From the NCBI GenBank assembly GCA_029762595.1, contig JARVGJ010000011.1, forward strand, positions 1-64,000: DNA of 64,000 bases, given 5' to 3'. This DNA is from Methanolobus sp. (lineage in GTDB: Archaea; Halobacteriota; Methanosarcinia; Methanosarcinales; Methanosarcinaceae). The position numbers and the translations under genes are program-made. Positions 17,324 through 25,401 of this stretch are shown one piece after another. Numbering within the stretch: the stretch's first letter is position 1; the number at the start of each line of letters is the position of its first letter. Below the pieces are notes generated by a model. The model did not search any database, was not told where the DNA came from, and worked only from the letters and a program-made list of their open reading frames with translations.

Positions 17324-18700
17324 ATGGACAAGTTAAAACATATCCCATGTGGCATCAAAGGACTTGACACGATACTGGGAGGTATGATGTCCCCCTCAAC
17401 CATCCTGGTGGCAGGAACGGCAGGCGTGGGAAAAACAATAATGTCACTCCAGATGCTGTCAAATGCATCCCGGCAAGGAGAAAAGGCACTTTATATACCC
17501 ATTAGCACAGAAAGTGCCGGGAAACTGAAGATATACAATTCCACGCTGGATTTCTTTGAAGACTCATTTGAGATGCATCCGATAAACAGGCAGCTTGCCG
17601 AGAAAGACCCCCTTACAACATTGATAGAGATCGGGAATATAATAGAATCTGTCAAACCGGACAGGCTGGTCATCGACCCTGTAACACCCCTTGGATTCGG
17701 GTTTATCGAGCAGGAAAAAAGAAGATTCTTCTACACACTTGATTCCATGCTTCAGGAACGTCACATGCTCACATTCCTTGTTGGCGAACTCTTAAAATCA
17801 GAACTCCATAATTCCGTAATAAGCCACCTTTCAGACGGAATAATATACCTTACACGGGAGGAGAGGAACCTAAGGGCCGACCATCATATGGAATTCATAA
17901 AAATGAGAGGCATCGATCCGGGAAAACGATCCCATATAACCTCCCGCAAGTACCTCTACGACATCAGTTCCACTGGCTTTACCGTTTACCCCCACCTAAA
18001 ACCCAGAAAAGAGATCTTAATAGATGACACAAGAGTGGAAACAGGCATCCCTGGCCTTGACAGCATGTTTGAGGGGGGCCTTCCAAGATACAACAGCCTC
18101 CTGGTAGCCGGAACACCAGGTACGGGTAAGAAAATATTCGGATTGCAGTTCTTACTTCACGGCCTTGAGAACAATGAACCGGGAATCCTGGTATCATTTG
18201 AGGACACCCCACACCAGATGCTGCTGGATGCAAAAAGAATGGGCTGGGACCTTAATAGATATATTGATGATGGGCTCCTGCATATAATATGCGACAACCC
18301 ATGTGAGATATACCCCGCAGAGCATGCTTCCAGGATAAGAGACGTAATTGAAACAAAGAACATCAAAAGGATCTTTTTTGACGGAACCAATCACCTGGAG
18401 CTATCAATGCCTGACAAACTGGAACTTCGGGAATACATCCATTCAATGACAAATTACCTTAAAAGCCACAACATAACATCTCTTTTCACAACAGACACCA
18501 CCCCGGCAGAATGGCCCGGGCATGAGAGATTAGACTCAGCATCCATAATGGATTCTGTACTACTGCTCCATAATTCACGGGCAAGGGACCGCAGATATAT
18601 GTGCGTCACCAAATCAAGAGGAACCAGGCATAAACGTTCAGTAAAGGAATATGCCATTACAGAAAGCGGAATAAAACTAAGAATGGATACGCTTATATAA
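17324..18700 (+). CDS. Double-domain KaiC-like ATPase with an altered second P-loop
   Basis: The 458-residue protein has two RecA-like KaiC domains in tandem, like cyanobacterial KaiC but divergent. Domain 1 has P-loop GTAGVGKT (31-38) but reads ISTES where the catalytic EE pair is expected. Domain 2 begins at GIPGLDSMFEGG and has GTPGTGKK (263-270), with Lys replacing the usual Thr or Ser, and SFEDTPHQ with only one of two glutamates. It may bind nucleotide with little hydrolysis. No phosphorylation-site pair of true KaiC is obvious. No strong Shine-Dalgarno site is visible (AGAAGATAGA before the ATG). Confidence 0.85.
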   Translation: MDKLKHIPCGIKGLDTILGGMMSPSTILVAGTAGVGKTIMSLQMLSNASRQGEKALYIPISTESAGKLKIYNSTLDFFEDSFEMHPINRQLAEKDPLTTLIEIGNIIESVKPDRLVIDPVTPLGFGFIEQEKRRFFYTLDSMLQERHMLTFLVGELLKSELHNSVISHLSDGIIYLTREERNLRADHHMEFIKMRGIDPGKRSHITSRKYLYDISSTGFTVYPHLKPRKEILIDDTRVETGIPGLDSMFEGGLPRYNSLLVAGTPGTGKKIFGLQFLLHGLENNEPGILVSFEDTPHQMLLDAKRMGWDLNRYIDDGLLHIICDNPCEIYPAEHASRIRDVIETKNIKRIFFDGTNHLELSMPDKLELREYIHSMTNYLKSHNITSLFTTDTTPAEWPGHERLDSASIMDSVLLLHNSRARDRRYMCVTKSRGTRHKRSVKEYAITESGIKLRMDTLI

Positions 18701-18765
18701 AAACTGCAAAAAAATAATGTGAATTTATAAAAAATATGTGAGAAATGGGATCACTAGATAGAATA

Positions 18766-19014
18766 TCAGATACTCTGAACCCTGCGCTCTAAAGCCTCTC
18801 CCAGCTCAGTCAGCCGATACATACCATTTTCCCGGACTACCAGTTCTTTTTCAAGCAGTTCCTCTACTATCTTATCCACAGAAGGGCGGGCAATGTGCAT
18901 ATTCCCGGCAAGTTTTTCAGCACCCAGTTCATGCCTGGAACTTAACAGGGAAAGCAACTTCTGACGATTTTTGTTACCTGTCACAAATCCTATCAATTCT
19001 TCCATATCCATCAT
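18766..19014 (-). CDS. Winged-helix transcriptional regulator
   Basis: The 82-residue protein is a single winged helix-turn-helix domain: KNRQKLLSLLSS, then LGAEKLAGNMHIARPSVDKIVEELLEKELVV as recognition unit, and a beta wing ENGMYRLTELGEAL. It resembles small archaeal HTH proteins that sense state through partners, having no ligand domain of its own. GGAGG stands before the ATG. It is convergent with the double KaiC gene and might regulate that neighbourhood; this is inferred from position only. Confidence 0.8.
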   Translation of the reverse strand: MMDMEELIGFVTGNKNRQKLLSLLSSRHELGAEKLAGNMHIARPSVDKIVEELLEKELVVRENGMYRLTELGEALERRVQSI

Positions 19015-19144
19015 ACTGCCTCCATTATAGGATTGGACTACATGCTATATAATTACTTTTACATATTTTATCACATATGGCCTGATATATGCCCATGAAG
19101 GATATGTGTAAAGGATACTTTTATAACCTGTAATGCATATCTAA

Positions 19145-19467
19145 GGGTGGCAGGCTAGTCTGGGTAGGCCGGCGTTACCTGTAACCCGAAATCGCCGATA
19201 TGCGGGAGACGAAGCCTGGGGAAGATGTTTGGACCATTTTCAAATCTGTGATCCCGACTGAGAAGCCCCGTCCTGCTTGGATGACGTTGATATGAGGGCT
19301 TGCTGGAAAGCTTGTCTTTGTACCTTAACTGTGGGAACCAGTCCAGGCCCGGAAGGGAGCAGACCAACCGCAGACAATTGTCGCTTGGAGGGTTGCGGGG
19401 TGGAGAAGAGATTGCAGACCACCTGACCATGGAAAGGACAACGACTTCAGGCGTGCCTGCCACTTGA
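19145..19467 (+). ncRNA. Signal recognition particle 7S RNA
   Basis: The S-domain signature CCAGGCCCGGAAGGGAGCAG is present at about 19345-19364, with the GGAA tetraloop of helix 8. The ends pair as GGTGGCAGGC (19146-19155) with GCCTGCCACT (19455-19464). The length of about 320 nt is typical for archaea. A TATA-like CTTTTATAACC (19118-19128) lies about 25 bases upstream. The RNA scaffolds SRP54 and SRP19 for co-translational targeting. Exact ends are approximate. Confidence 0.93.
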
Positions 19468-19528
19468 ACCTGGAAAAACGTTAAATAGCTGGATTGCATT
19501 TAGGAACGAACACTAAAACACCAATTGT

Positions 19529-19613
19529 GTCGAGGTAGCCAAGCCCGGTATGGCGCAGGATTGCTAATCCTGTGATGCTATGCATCTCGGGGGTTCGAAT
19601 CCCCCCCTCGTCG
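19529..19613 (+). tRNA. tRNA-Ser(GCT)
   Basis: The anticodon arm CAGGA-TTGCTAA-TCCTG gives anticodon GCT. A long variable arm (GATGCTATGCATC) and T arm GGGGG-TTCGAAT-CCCCC mark a class II serine tRNA, discriminator G, no encoded CCA. The acceptor stem GTCGAGG/CCTCGTC has a U-U mismatch at pair 2-71, which is unusual. Confidence 0.93.
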
Positions 19614-19725
19614 TACACTTGCTTTTTCTATCGAGCTTTTCTATCGTATCTCCCATTGTATGTATTATCGCATTAATTGCAGGCAAAGGACCTAATAGTG
19701 ATAAAGGACAAAAGAGGATACAATA

Positions 19726-19959
19726 ATGTCTGAGAAAACAAGCATTCCACTACTAAAAGATAATATCTCCTGCTCTGAAAACAAAGAAGAATCATGTACA
19801 TCCTGCAGCACAGGAGGCTGCTGCGGTGGCTTTGGGATCGTGGCTGGTTCGAAAAAAGAAGTGGTCATGAGGAATTTATTCCTGTACGTAGGTTCAGGGA
19901 TAATAATGTTCACTGTAGCCTACTTAGTAATGAGGATCATAAGCTGGATGAACGGATGA
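19726..19959 (+). CDS. Small cysteine-rich membrane protein
   Basis: This 77-residue protein has a cysteine cluster (SCTSCSTGGCCGGFG, about residues 23-37) followed by one membrane helix (50-73). A GAGGATA-like sequence precedes the ATG. The cysteines could bind a metal or an iron-sulfur cluster on one side of the membrane. I recognise no family. Its 3' end overlaps the end of the convergent RNase P gene by 36 bases, which is more than usual, so one of the two reading frames could be shorter in reality. Confidence 0.6.
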   Translation: MSEKTSIPLLKDNISCSENKEESCTSCSTGGCCGGFGIVAGSKKEVVMRNLFLYVGSGIIMFTVAYLVMRIISWMNG

Positions 19960-20286
19960 TAGTTCTGTTTTTGATGGCCTGAACGGATATCTTTTTACCT
20001 CACCACATACAAGACAGGTCACCGTGATACGGCCATCTTTAAGGCGAGTCCTGGAATTATTGCCAGGTACAAGTAAGGACCCACACTTTTTACAGAGATT
20101 TCGCTTGAGACTGGCAGGTATACTCACACGATGCCTCATACCTACTTTTCTTGCAAGGGTAACATACCTGTGACTTCTGGAAGGGTCCTGTGAAAGCTCA
20201 TTTTTTGCCAGTTTGAAAAGGTATACGATCCTTTCCTGTGCAATGTACTTTGATATGGTTTTATTCTTCTTTCTGGATTTTGCCAT
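19924..20286 (-). CDS. rnp4: RNase P protein component 4 (Rpp21)
   Basis: This zinc-ribbon protein is one of the archaeal RNase P subunits that help the RNA cleave tRNA 5' leaders; it works as a pair with Rpp29. The sequence starts with a basic MAKSRKKNK helix region (LFKLAKNELSQDPSRSHRYVTLARKVG) and has zinc ligands CKKC and CLVC. Length 120 matches the family. It starts directly after the stop of the MBL-fold gene with no gap, so both are on one transcript. Confidence 0.93.
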   Translation of the reverse strand: MAKSRKKNKTISKYIAQERIVYLFKLAKNELSQDPSRSHRYVTLARKVGMRHRVSIPASLKRNLCKKCGSLLVPGNNSRTRLKDGRITVTCLVCGEVKRYPFRPSKTELSSVHPAYDPHY

Positions 20287-20961
20287 CTACTCGCCCCTTA
20301 CTTCAAGGATCATAACTTTTGTAGCCGGTGATCTTTCTTTTACAATGGACATGAAATCCTCAGCTGCAGAAGTGCCCTCTCCTACAGGCACATAGCCCAT
20401 GGGTATCACCACATCAGGCGACATATATGAAACCGCTTCTGCTGCCTGTACCTTGTCCATGGCCATGTGACCACCAATAGGCAACAAAGCTATGTCTATT
20501 GAATGCAGACCCACATCCGGGATCGCACATGTATGACCTGCATGATATATCGTTGATCCGCCCAATGTCAGGAGGTAACCAACCCCAGCACCATAAGACT
20601 TTTCGTCATTGCATGAAACGTATGTAGGAAGCACCTCAATATCAACTCCCTTGATGCTGAGATCTCCTGTCAGTGAGTCACCGGCCATGACACGCCTTGC
20701 ATCCCCCCTGAACTGCAGACCCATATCCTCCGGTATAAGGGTAGTGCAATCCGATCTGCGGACCTTCCTTATAGAATCAGGGTTACAGTGTCCAAAATGC
20801 TCATGTGTGATCAGAAGCAGGTCTGCCATTTCATCATCCGGTATCTTTTCCGGAAGATCATCAGGATCGATGTATATGATCATATCATTCCATTTTATCA
20901 TAAAACCTGCATTTCCAAGCCATTTGATAAGAATACCATCAATTGTTATATTATCCAGAAT
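20287..20961 (-). CDS. MBL-fold metal-dependent hydrolase, no ordinary start codon
   Basis: The protein is a metallo-beta-lactamase-fold hydrolase with THEHFGHCNPD as first metal site, and later HAGHTC and GGHMAMD motifs. The first ATG in frame (20901) would cut off the conserved first strand: codons upstream encode DILDNITIDGILIKWLGNAG, which matches the usual N-terminus of this family. In that frame there is no ATG, GTG or TTG after the stop at about 20985, only ATT at 20961 or CTG at 20958. An ATG at 20968 is one base out of frame (ATG-T-GATATT). So it starts at a rare codon, or a one-base indel or sequence error breaks the start. Substrate unknown. Confidence 0.8.
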   Translation of the reverse strand: MLDNITIDGILIKWLGNAGFMIKWNDMIIYIDPDDLPEKIPDDEMADLLLITHEHFGHCNPDSIRKVRRSDCTTLIPEDMGLQFRGDARRVMAGDSLTGDLSIKGVDIEVLPTYVSCNDEKSYGAGVGYLLTLGGSTIYHAGHTCAIPDVGLHSIDIALLPIGGHMAMDKVQAAEAVSYMSPDVVIPMGYVPVGEGTSAAEDFMSIVKERSPATKVMILEVRGE

Positions 20962-21271
20962 ATCACATCCTGTGTAAATGGTTCATTTTTTATTGTTCAT
21001 TGTCCATTGTTAATATTATCATAAATATTATTGTTAATATGCTGGTACAACAATAGCAACAATATGCAAATTTCAAAGCTAATGCACCGGTTATGACATG
21101 ATATGCATTAAAGCTGCTGAGAGGAAAAAGATAACCTGCAGAGCCACAAGATACAGGAACATAAGGACGTAGGCAATATTGGCCATAGACAATATTATCA
21201 TCTGCATCGTAGCAGATATATAGAGAGCGATAGCCGGAAAAATTGTCGAGTGCCATTTTAGGGGAAGGACA
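20962..21271. other. Intergenic region between divergent MBL and dtdA genes
   Basis: No convincing gene. An 11-base direct repeat ATTGTTAATAT occurs at 21006-21016 and 21030-21040, next to TTGTTCATTGTCCATTG. A hydrophobic minus-strand frame at 21091-21204 has no ribosome-binding site. GGGGAAGG at 21260-21267 is the ribosome-binding site of dtdA. Confidence 0.5.
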
Positions 21272-22681
21272 ATGAAAGAAAAAAAGACGAACATACTTTG
21301 TTCAACTGTGGACAGGGCAAGCCAGAACATAAAGGAACATCTGCTCATGCATGCCCGATGGGAGAAACTGGAAGATATTCCCCGTGACTTTGAAGGTCTT
21401 GTATCAGTTCACGAAAATGCACAGCAAAGGATCATAGAGATCAAAGAACATCATATATACCAGGACAGGATTGATGAGAAAATGGCTTCCTGCGGATATG
21501 ACACCGATCTTATAATAGTGGCATCGAAACACAAAAGCATGGACGGAAGATCATTGCTTACAGCTCATTTCACAGGAAACACAAAAGATGCGGATTTTGG
21601 TGGCAGGCCTGGTGAACTGTCCATACCTGCGCCAAAGATAATGTGCTCCATATTGAGGAACATGGAAAGTATGGCCAGGGACACAAAATATATCACCAAC
21701 ATGGAATCCACCCACCACGGACCCACGGAAATCAGAACCCCCATGGTCTATGCAGAGATAGGCAGTTCAGAAAAACAGTGGTCAGACCCTATTGCAGGAG
21801 ATATCGTTGCAAGGGCGATAATGAATGCATGCCCAAGAGAAGTTCCAGTAGGGATAGGACTGGGAGGAGGACATTATGCTGCCAGACAAACAGAGCTCAT
21901 ATTGAAAGCAGACGTCACATTCGGACATAACTTCCCTGACCACCAGCTGCCAAATGTAGATGAGAGCATGTTAAAACAGGCATTTGAAAGATCAAATGCT
22001 GATTTTATCTATTTTGACAGGAAATCCGTTAGCTCAAAAGAAAGGGAAAGACTAAGCATCATAATTGAAAAACTCAGATATCCGGTACTCAGAGAAAGTG
22101 AGATCAAAGAAATGCAAAATATCCCATGGGACATATTCATTGGAATTAAAGAGCAATGCAATAGATTATGTGCTGAAGGAAGATTCAGGATCACTGAACC
22201 CTTAAGACTGTTGATTGCAGATGCCCTCCGACAGGACCCATATCCTGAATTACCATGCCTGTCCTTATGTTCTGCCAGCAGGGATCTGCTTCGGGAAGCC
22301 ATCAACGCAGACCGTAAAAGGACAGCTGAAATACTTATAGGACAGGCACTTGCCTATATTGAGGAAAAGAACGGAAACATATCAAGCTACATGCTGTGTA
22401 TTGAAGAAGAAAGTAAAACTGCTATGCAGAACGTTACAAATGAATGCATTAAAATACTAAAAGAGCATTATGAAATTAAATATATTCCTGATGAGAATAT
22501 ACTTTATATAGTTCGTGAGAATTTCGATCCAAAAGCAGCAAAAGAACTAGGCGTTCCGGCAGGACCAATGTTAGGTGAACTTGCAAGAGGAAAGCCGATT
22601 GTTGTTGAAGGAAGGACAATTGAACCTTACATGGCCCACAAAAAAAGCATAAAGGAAATCAGACTGTCCAATGAGATATAA
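21272..22681 (+). CDS. dtdA: D-aminoacyl-tRNA deacylase, DtdA (GEK1) type
   Basis: This 469-residue enzyme removes D-amino acids from tRNA and so protects translation. The archaeal and plant DtdA/GEK1 signatures are present: TAHFTGN, MESTHHGPTEI, EIGSSEKQW, and GLGGGHYAARQTE with conserved histidines. The C-terminal part of about 180 residues has FDPKAAKELGVPAGPMLGEL, a motif reminiscent of RNase Z-type proteins, and is a usual extension in methanogens. The ATG follows GGGGAAGGACA. ftsZ lies 51 bases downstream in the same direction. Confidence 0.93.
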   Translation: MKEKKTNILCSTVDRASQNIKEHLLMHARWEKLEDIPRDFEGLVSVHENAQQRIIEIKEHHIYQDRIDEKMASCGYDTDLIIVASKHKSMDGRSLLTAHFTGNTKDADFGGRPGELSIPAPKIMCSILRNMESMARDTKYITNMESTHHGPTEIRTPMVYAEIGSSEKQWSDPIAGDIVARAIMNACPREVPVGIGLGGGHYAARQTELILKADVTFGHNFPDHQLPNVDESMLKQAFERSNADFIYFDRKSVSSKERERLSIIIEKLRYPVLRESEIKEMQNIPWDIFIGIKEQCNRLCAEGRFRITEPLRLLIADALRQDPYPELPCLSLCSASRDLLREAINADRKRTAEILIGQALAYIEEKNGNISSYMLCIEEESKTAMQNVTNECIKILKEHYEIKYIPDENILYIVRENFDPKAAKELGVPAGPMLGELARGKPIVVEGRTIEPYMAHKKSIKEIRLSNEI

Positions 22682-22732
22682 ATGATGATACCTGTAATCC
22701 AACATACGATTTTCATTTGAGGGAGAAAAAGA

Positions 22733-23842
22733 ATGAGATCCATAGTAGAAGAGGCGCTGGCAAGGTCTGAGCAGGAGACACATCTTCGCAGTCCTGGCGC
22801 TGATAAGGAACATAAAGACATAAATGCGGAATTAGAGGAGATGCTACGCCAGTTACATACCAATATCAAGGTCATTGGCTGTGGCGGCGGCGGCTCCAAC
22901 AGTACGCAGAGAATGGTAGATGAAGGAATAAAAGGAGCGGAATTCATTGCAATGAATACCGATGCACAGCACCTCCTTAATATAAAAGCTGACCAGAAGA
23001 TCCTTATTGGAAAGAAAAAGACAAGGGGACTGGGAGCAGGCAGTCTTCCCCAGATAGGTGAAGATGCAGCTCTTGAAAGTGTGGATGACATTGCTGCTGC
23101 CGTTAACGGTAGTGATATGGTGTTCATCACATGCGGACTTGGAGGAGGAACAGGAACAGGATCAGCACCTATTGTAGCAGAAGCTGCAAGAGACGCAGGA
23201 GCCCTTACTATTGCTGTTGTCACCCTGCCTTTCAGCGTCGAAGGCCAGGTAAGAAGAACAAACGCAGAGGCAGGTCTGGAAAGATTGAGAGACGTAGCAG
23301 ACACTGTAATAGTAGTACCCAATGACAAGCTTCTTGAAGTGGTACCAAGACTTCCGCTACAGGCTGCATTCAAGGTATCGGATGAGGTGCTCATGAGAGC
23401 AGTTAAGGGTATCACAGAACTCATCACAAAACCCGGACTTGTAAACCTTGACTTTGCAGATGTCAGAACCGTAATGCAGAATGGTGGTGTGGCAATGATC
23501 GGACTTGGTGAGGCAGACGGTGAACAGAAAGCTGTCGAGTCTGTGCAGAAAGCACTCAGAAGCCCCCTACTGGACGTAGACATATCAGGAGCAACCTCAG
23601 CACTGGTAAATGTAATAGGCGGACCAGATATGACTATTGCAGAGGCAGAAAGTGTTGTACAGGAAGTGTACAGCAGAATCGATCCGGAAGCAAGGCTCAT
23701 ATGGGGAGCTCAGGTCAATGATGAACTTGAACATACTGTGCGCACCATGATAGTGGTAACAGGTGTCAAGTCACCGCAGATATACGGCCATGGCGGAGCA
23801 AAGAACGTAACAAGGAAATACGGAATCGATTTTGTTAAATAG
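22733..23842 (+). CDS. ftsZ: Cell division GTPase FtsZ
   Basis: This tubulin-like GTPase forms the division ring. The nucleotide-binding G-box GGGTGTGS is at residues 137-144, GCGGGGSNS near 49-57, and the T7 loop NLDFADVR that completes the neighbour's active site near 236-243. The 369-residue length and the 45-residue N-terminal lead fit the FtsZ1 branch of Euryarchaeota. The C-terminus lacks the bacterial FtsA/ZipA-binding tail. GAGGGA precedes the ATG. A strong hairpin follows the gene. Confidence 0.97.
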   Translation: MRSIVEEALARSEQETHLRSPGADKEHKDINAELEEMLRQLHTNIKVIGCGGGGSNSTQRMVDEGIKGAEFIAMNTDAQHLLNIKADQKILIGKKKTRGLGAGSLPQIGEDAALESVDDIAAAVNGSDMVFITCGLGGGTGTGSAPIVAEAARDAGALTIAVVTLPFSVEGQVRRTNAEAGLERLRDVADTVIVVPNDKLLEVVPRLPLQAAFKVSDEVLMRAVKGITELITKPGLVNLDFADVRTVMQNGGVAMIGLGEADGEQKAVESVQKALRSPLLDVDISGATSALVNVIGGPDMTIAEAESVVQEVYSRIDPEARLIWGAQVNDELEHTVRTMIVVTGVKSPQIYGHGGAKNVTRKYGIDFVK

Positions 23843-23874
23843 AACCTCTCCCTTTTTTAACAAATTGGCCCGTT

Positions 23875-23904
23875 GATTGGATTGCAGATTATAGCAATCC
23901 AATC
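23875..23904 (+). terminator. Perfect 11-bp hairpin after ftsZ
   Basis: GATTGGATTGC (23875-23885) pairs fully with GCAATCCAATC (23894-23904) around an 8-base loop, followed by GAAAGGTATTTTATTT. A CTTTTTTAAC run sits between stop codon and hairpin. It probably ends the ftsZ transcript or fixes its 3' end. Confidence 0.55.
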
Positions 23905-24030
23905 GAAAGGTATTTTATTTAAGACGTTGTTTTGATGGCGCTACAGATTAGCAGACAGTAATGTTCTGACATAATCTTGACGTCAAAAATTCCATGCAAT
24001 ATAAATGATCATAACCGGTTGTGAAGTACT

Positions 24031-24243
24031 TTGGCAGAAGATTCATTCAATCTAAATAAAATCAACAGTAGTAGCATTAAACAATCCTGGAAGACATATC
24101 TGAGGGTCCTAAAACTTACAAAGAAACCATCAAGGGAGGAATTCCTGACCATCTCCAAGGTAGCAGGCATAGGAATCCTTGCAATTGGTTTTGTAGGATT
24201 TATCATATATTTATTATTGGTAGAGATGCCTAAATGGGTGTGA
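24031..24243 (+). CDS. secE: Preprotein translocase subunit SecE
   Basis: The 70-residue protein has an amphipathic segment WKTYLRVLKLTKKPSREEF followed by one membrane helix (about 45-66), the standard SecE/Sec61-gamma form. The start is a TTG at 24031. Its stop lies just before spt5, the conserved archaeal pairing of secE with the transcription elongation factor. It clamps the SecY channel. Confidence 0.93.
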   Translation: MAEDSFNLNKINSSSIKQSWKTYLRVLKLTKKPSREEFLTISKVAGIGILAIGFVGFIIYLLLVEMPKWV

Positions 24244-24245
24244 TC

Positions 24246-24731
24246 ATGGCAGCTGAGTCTGTAGAGTCTGTAATATTTGTAGTGAAAACAACTGCGAACC
24301 AGGAACGTTCAGTCGCAAATATGATTACACAGGTTGCAAGGAAAGAACATCTGGACATAAGAGCTATCCTGGCCCCGGATGAACTGAAAGGATATGTCCT
24401 GATAGAGGCCGTCTCCCCGGGAGATGTAGAGGAAGCGATACAGACAGTTCCCCATGCACGAGCATTAGTGAAAGGACGATCATCCATAGAAGAGATATCA
24501 CATTTCCTTACACCAAAACCAACAGTCACCGGAATATCAGAGGGTGCTATAATAGAGATAACATCCGGCCCGTTCAAGGGAGAGAAAGCTCGTGTTAAGA
24601 GAGTTGATGAGGGACATGAGGAGATAACTGTGGAATTATTCGATGCAGTTGTACCGATACCTATAACTATCCGTGGTGATACTGTAAGAGTCCTCAGGAA
24701 AGATGAGGAAGAAAAGAACCTGAGAGCTTAA
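24246..24731 (+). CDS. spt5: Transcription elongation factor Spt5 (NusG family)
   Basis: This protein has an NGN domain (residues 5-95) and a KOW domain with ITSGPFKGEKARVKRVD. With Spt4 it binds RNA polymerase and raises processivity. The ATG at 24246 is chosen because GGTG lies 5 bases upstream; an ATG at 24234 would overlap secE by 10 bases. The 161-residue product is slightly longer than usual. It leads into the ribosomal stalk genes. Confidence 0.94.
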   Translation: MAAESVESVIFVVKTTANQERSVANMITQVARKEHLDIRAILAPDELKGYVLIEAVSPGDVEEAIQTVPHARALVKGRSSIEEISHFLTPKPTVTGISEGAIIEITSGPFKGEKARVKRVDEGHEEITVELFDAVVPIPITIRGDTVRVLRKDEEEKNLRA

Positions 24732-24762
24732 TATTTATTCATAATTCAATGGTGATATTCAA

Positions 24763-25248
24763 ATGGCAAGTGTTGTTGAAGCATTGGTCCCCGGAGGAAA
24801 GGCAAATCCCGGACCACCTCTTGGTCCGGCATTAGGTCCTCTTGGAATTAACATAAAAGATGTTATTGAGAAGATCAACGAGAAGACAAAAGATTATAAT
24901 GGGATGCAAGTCCCTGTAAAAGTAATAGTTGCAGACGACAAGAGTTTTGATATAGAAGTCGGAACTCCGCCAACGTCAGCTCTTATTATGCAGGAAGTAG
25001 GCATCAAGAAAGGATCAGGAGAACCAAAGACCGTCATAGTCGGGGATCTTACGATCGCACAGGCAGCAAAGATAGCACGTATGAAAAAGGATGATATCCT
25101 CTCATATGACCTGAAGGCTGCAGTGAAAGAAGTGCTTGGCTCCTGCGTCCCCATGGGAATCACAGCAGAAGGTATGCCTGCAAAGGAATGCCAGAAAGCT
25201 ATCGATGAGGGACAGTTTGATGATGCATTGGCACAAGAAGCATGGTAA
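24763..25248 (+). CDS. rpl11: Ribosomal protein uL11
   Basis: This protein binds the GTPase-centre rRNA and anchors the stalk. It begins with VEALVPGGKANPGPPLGPAL, the universal L11 N-terminus, and ends with a C-terminal rRNA-binding domain with GSCVPMGITAEG. GGTGATATT precedes the ATG. Length 161 is normal. It is separated from rpl1 by a 153-base leader that appears to have its own promoter. Confidence 0.97.
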   Translation: MASVVEALVPGGKANPGPPLGPALGPLGINIKDVIEKINEKTKDYNGMQVPVKVIVADDKSFDIEVGTPPTSALIMQEVGIKKGSGEPKTVIVGDLTIAQAAKIARMKKDDILSYDLKAAVKEVLGSCVPMGITAEGMPAKECQKAIDEGQFDDALAQEAW

Positions 25249-25266
25249 TAACATGCTTTGACCAAT

Positions 25267-25401
25267 AAGTATAAAAATAATACATATTATTGGAGTGCCA
25301 CTATAGACAGAGTCCGGTTTTACACCTGTACTCTAAACACAGCCGTAGTAGACCGAAGCGGTCCTGCCTGAACATTTTGTTCGCACTACGGGAGGTAAAG
25401 A
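25267..25401 (+). promoter_or_regulatory. Structured leader and internal promoter before rpl1
   Basis: A TATA-like AAGTATAAAAATA is at 25267-25279. Downstream, CCGTAGT (25343-25349) pairs with ACTACGG (25385-25391) and encloses two hairpins, GACCG-AAG-CGGTC (25351-25363) and TGAAC-ATTTT-GTTCG (25369-25383). This forms a three-way junction whose closing stem overlaps the ribosome-binding GGGAGGT (25390-25396). A further stem AGAGT/ACTCT is at 25309-25334. This is a good candidate for autogenous control by L1, P0 or both; binding is inferred. Confidence 0.6.

Noticed and set aside
17324-18700. True circadian KaiC
   Set aside because: Second P-loop and catalytic glutamates are altered, and no kaiA or kaiB is nearby, so a clock role is not supported.
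19155-19499. 114-codon minus-strand frame
   Set aside because: It lies over the SRP RNA, whose end pairing and GGAA tetraloop are clear. Translation looks random.
21091-21204. Hydrophobic minus-strand frame of about 38 codons before dtdA
   Set aside because: No ribosome-binding site, no clear promoter distance, and AT-rich sequence gives hydrophobic residues by chance. It cannot be excluded but is not supported.
22627-23700. 357-codon open frame on the minus strand across dtdA end and ftsZ
   Set aside because: It is antisense to FtsZ, which has all its motifs. The product is Ser/Thr-rich low-complexity sequence with no family likeness, a typical shadow of a GC-skewed coding frame.
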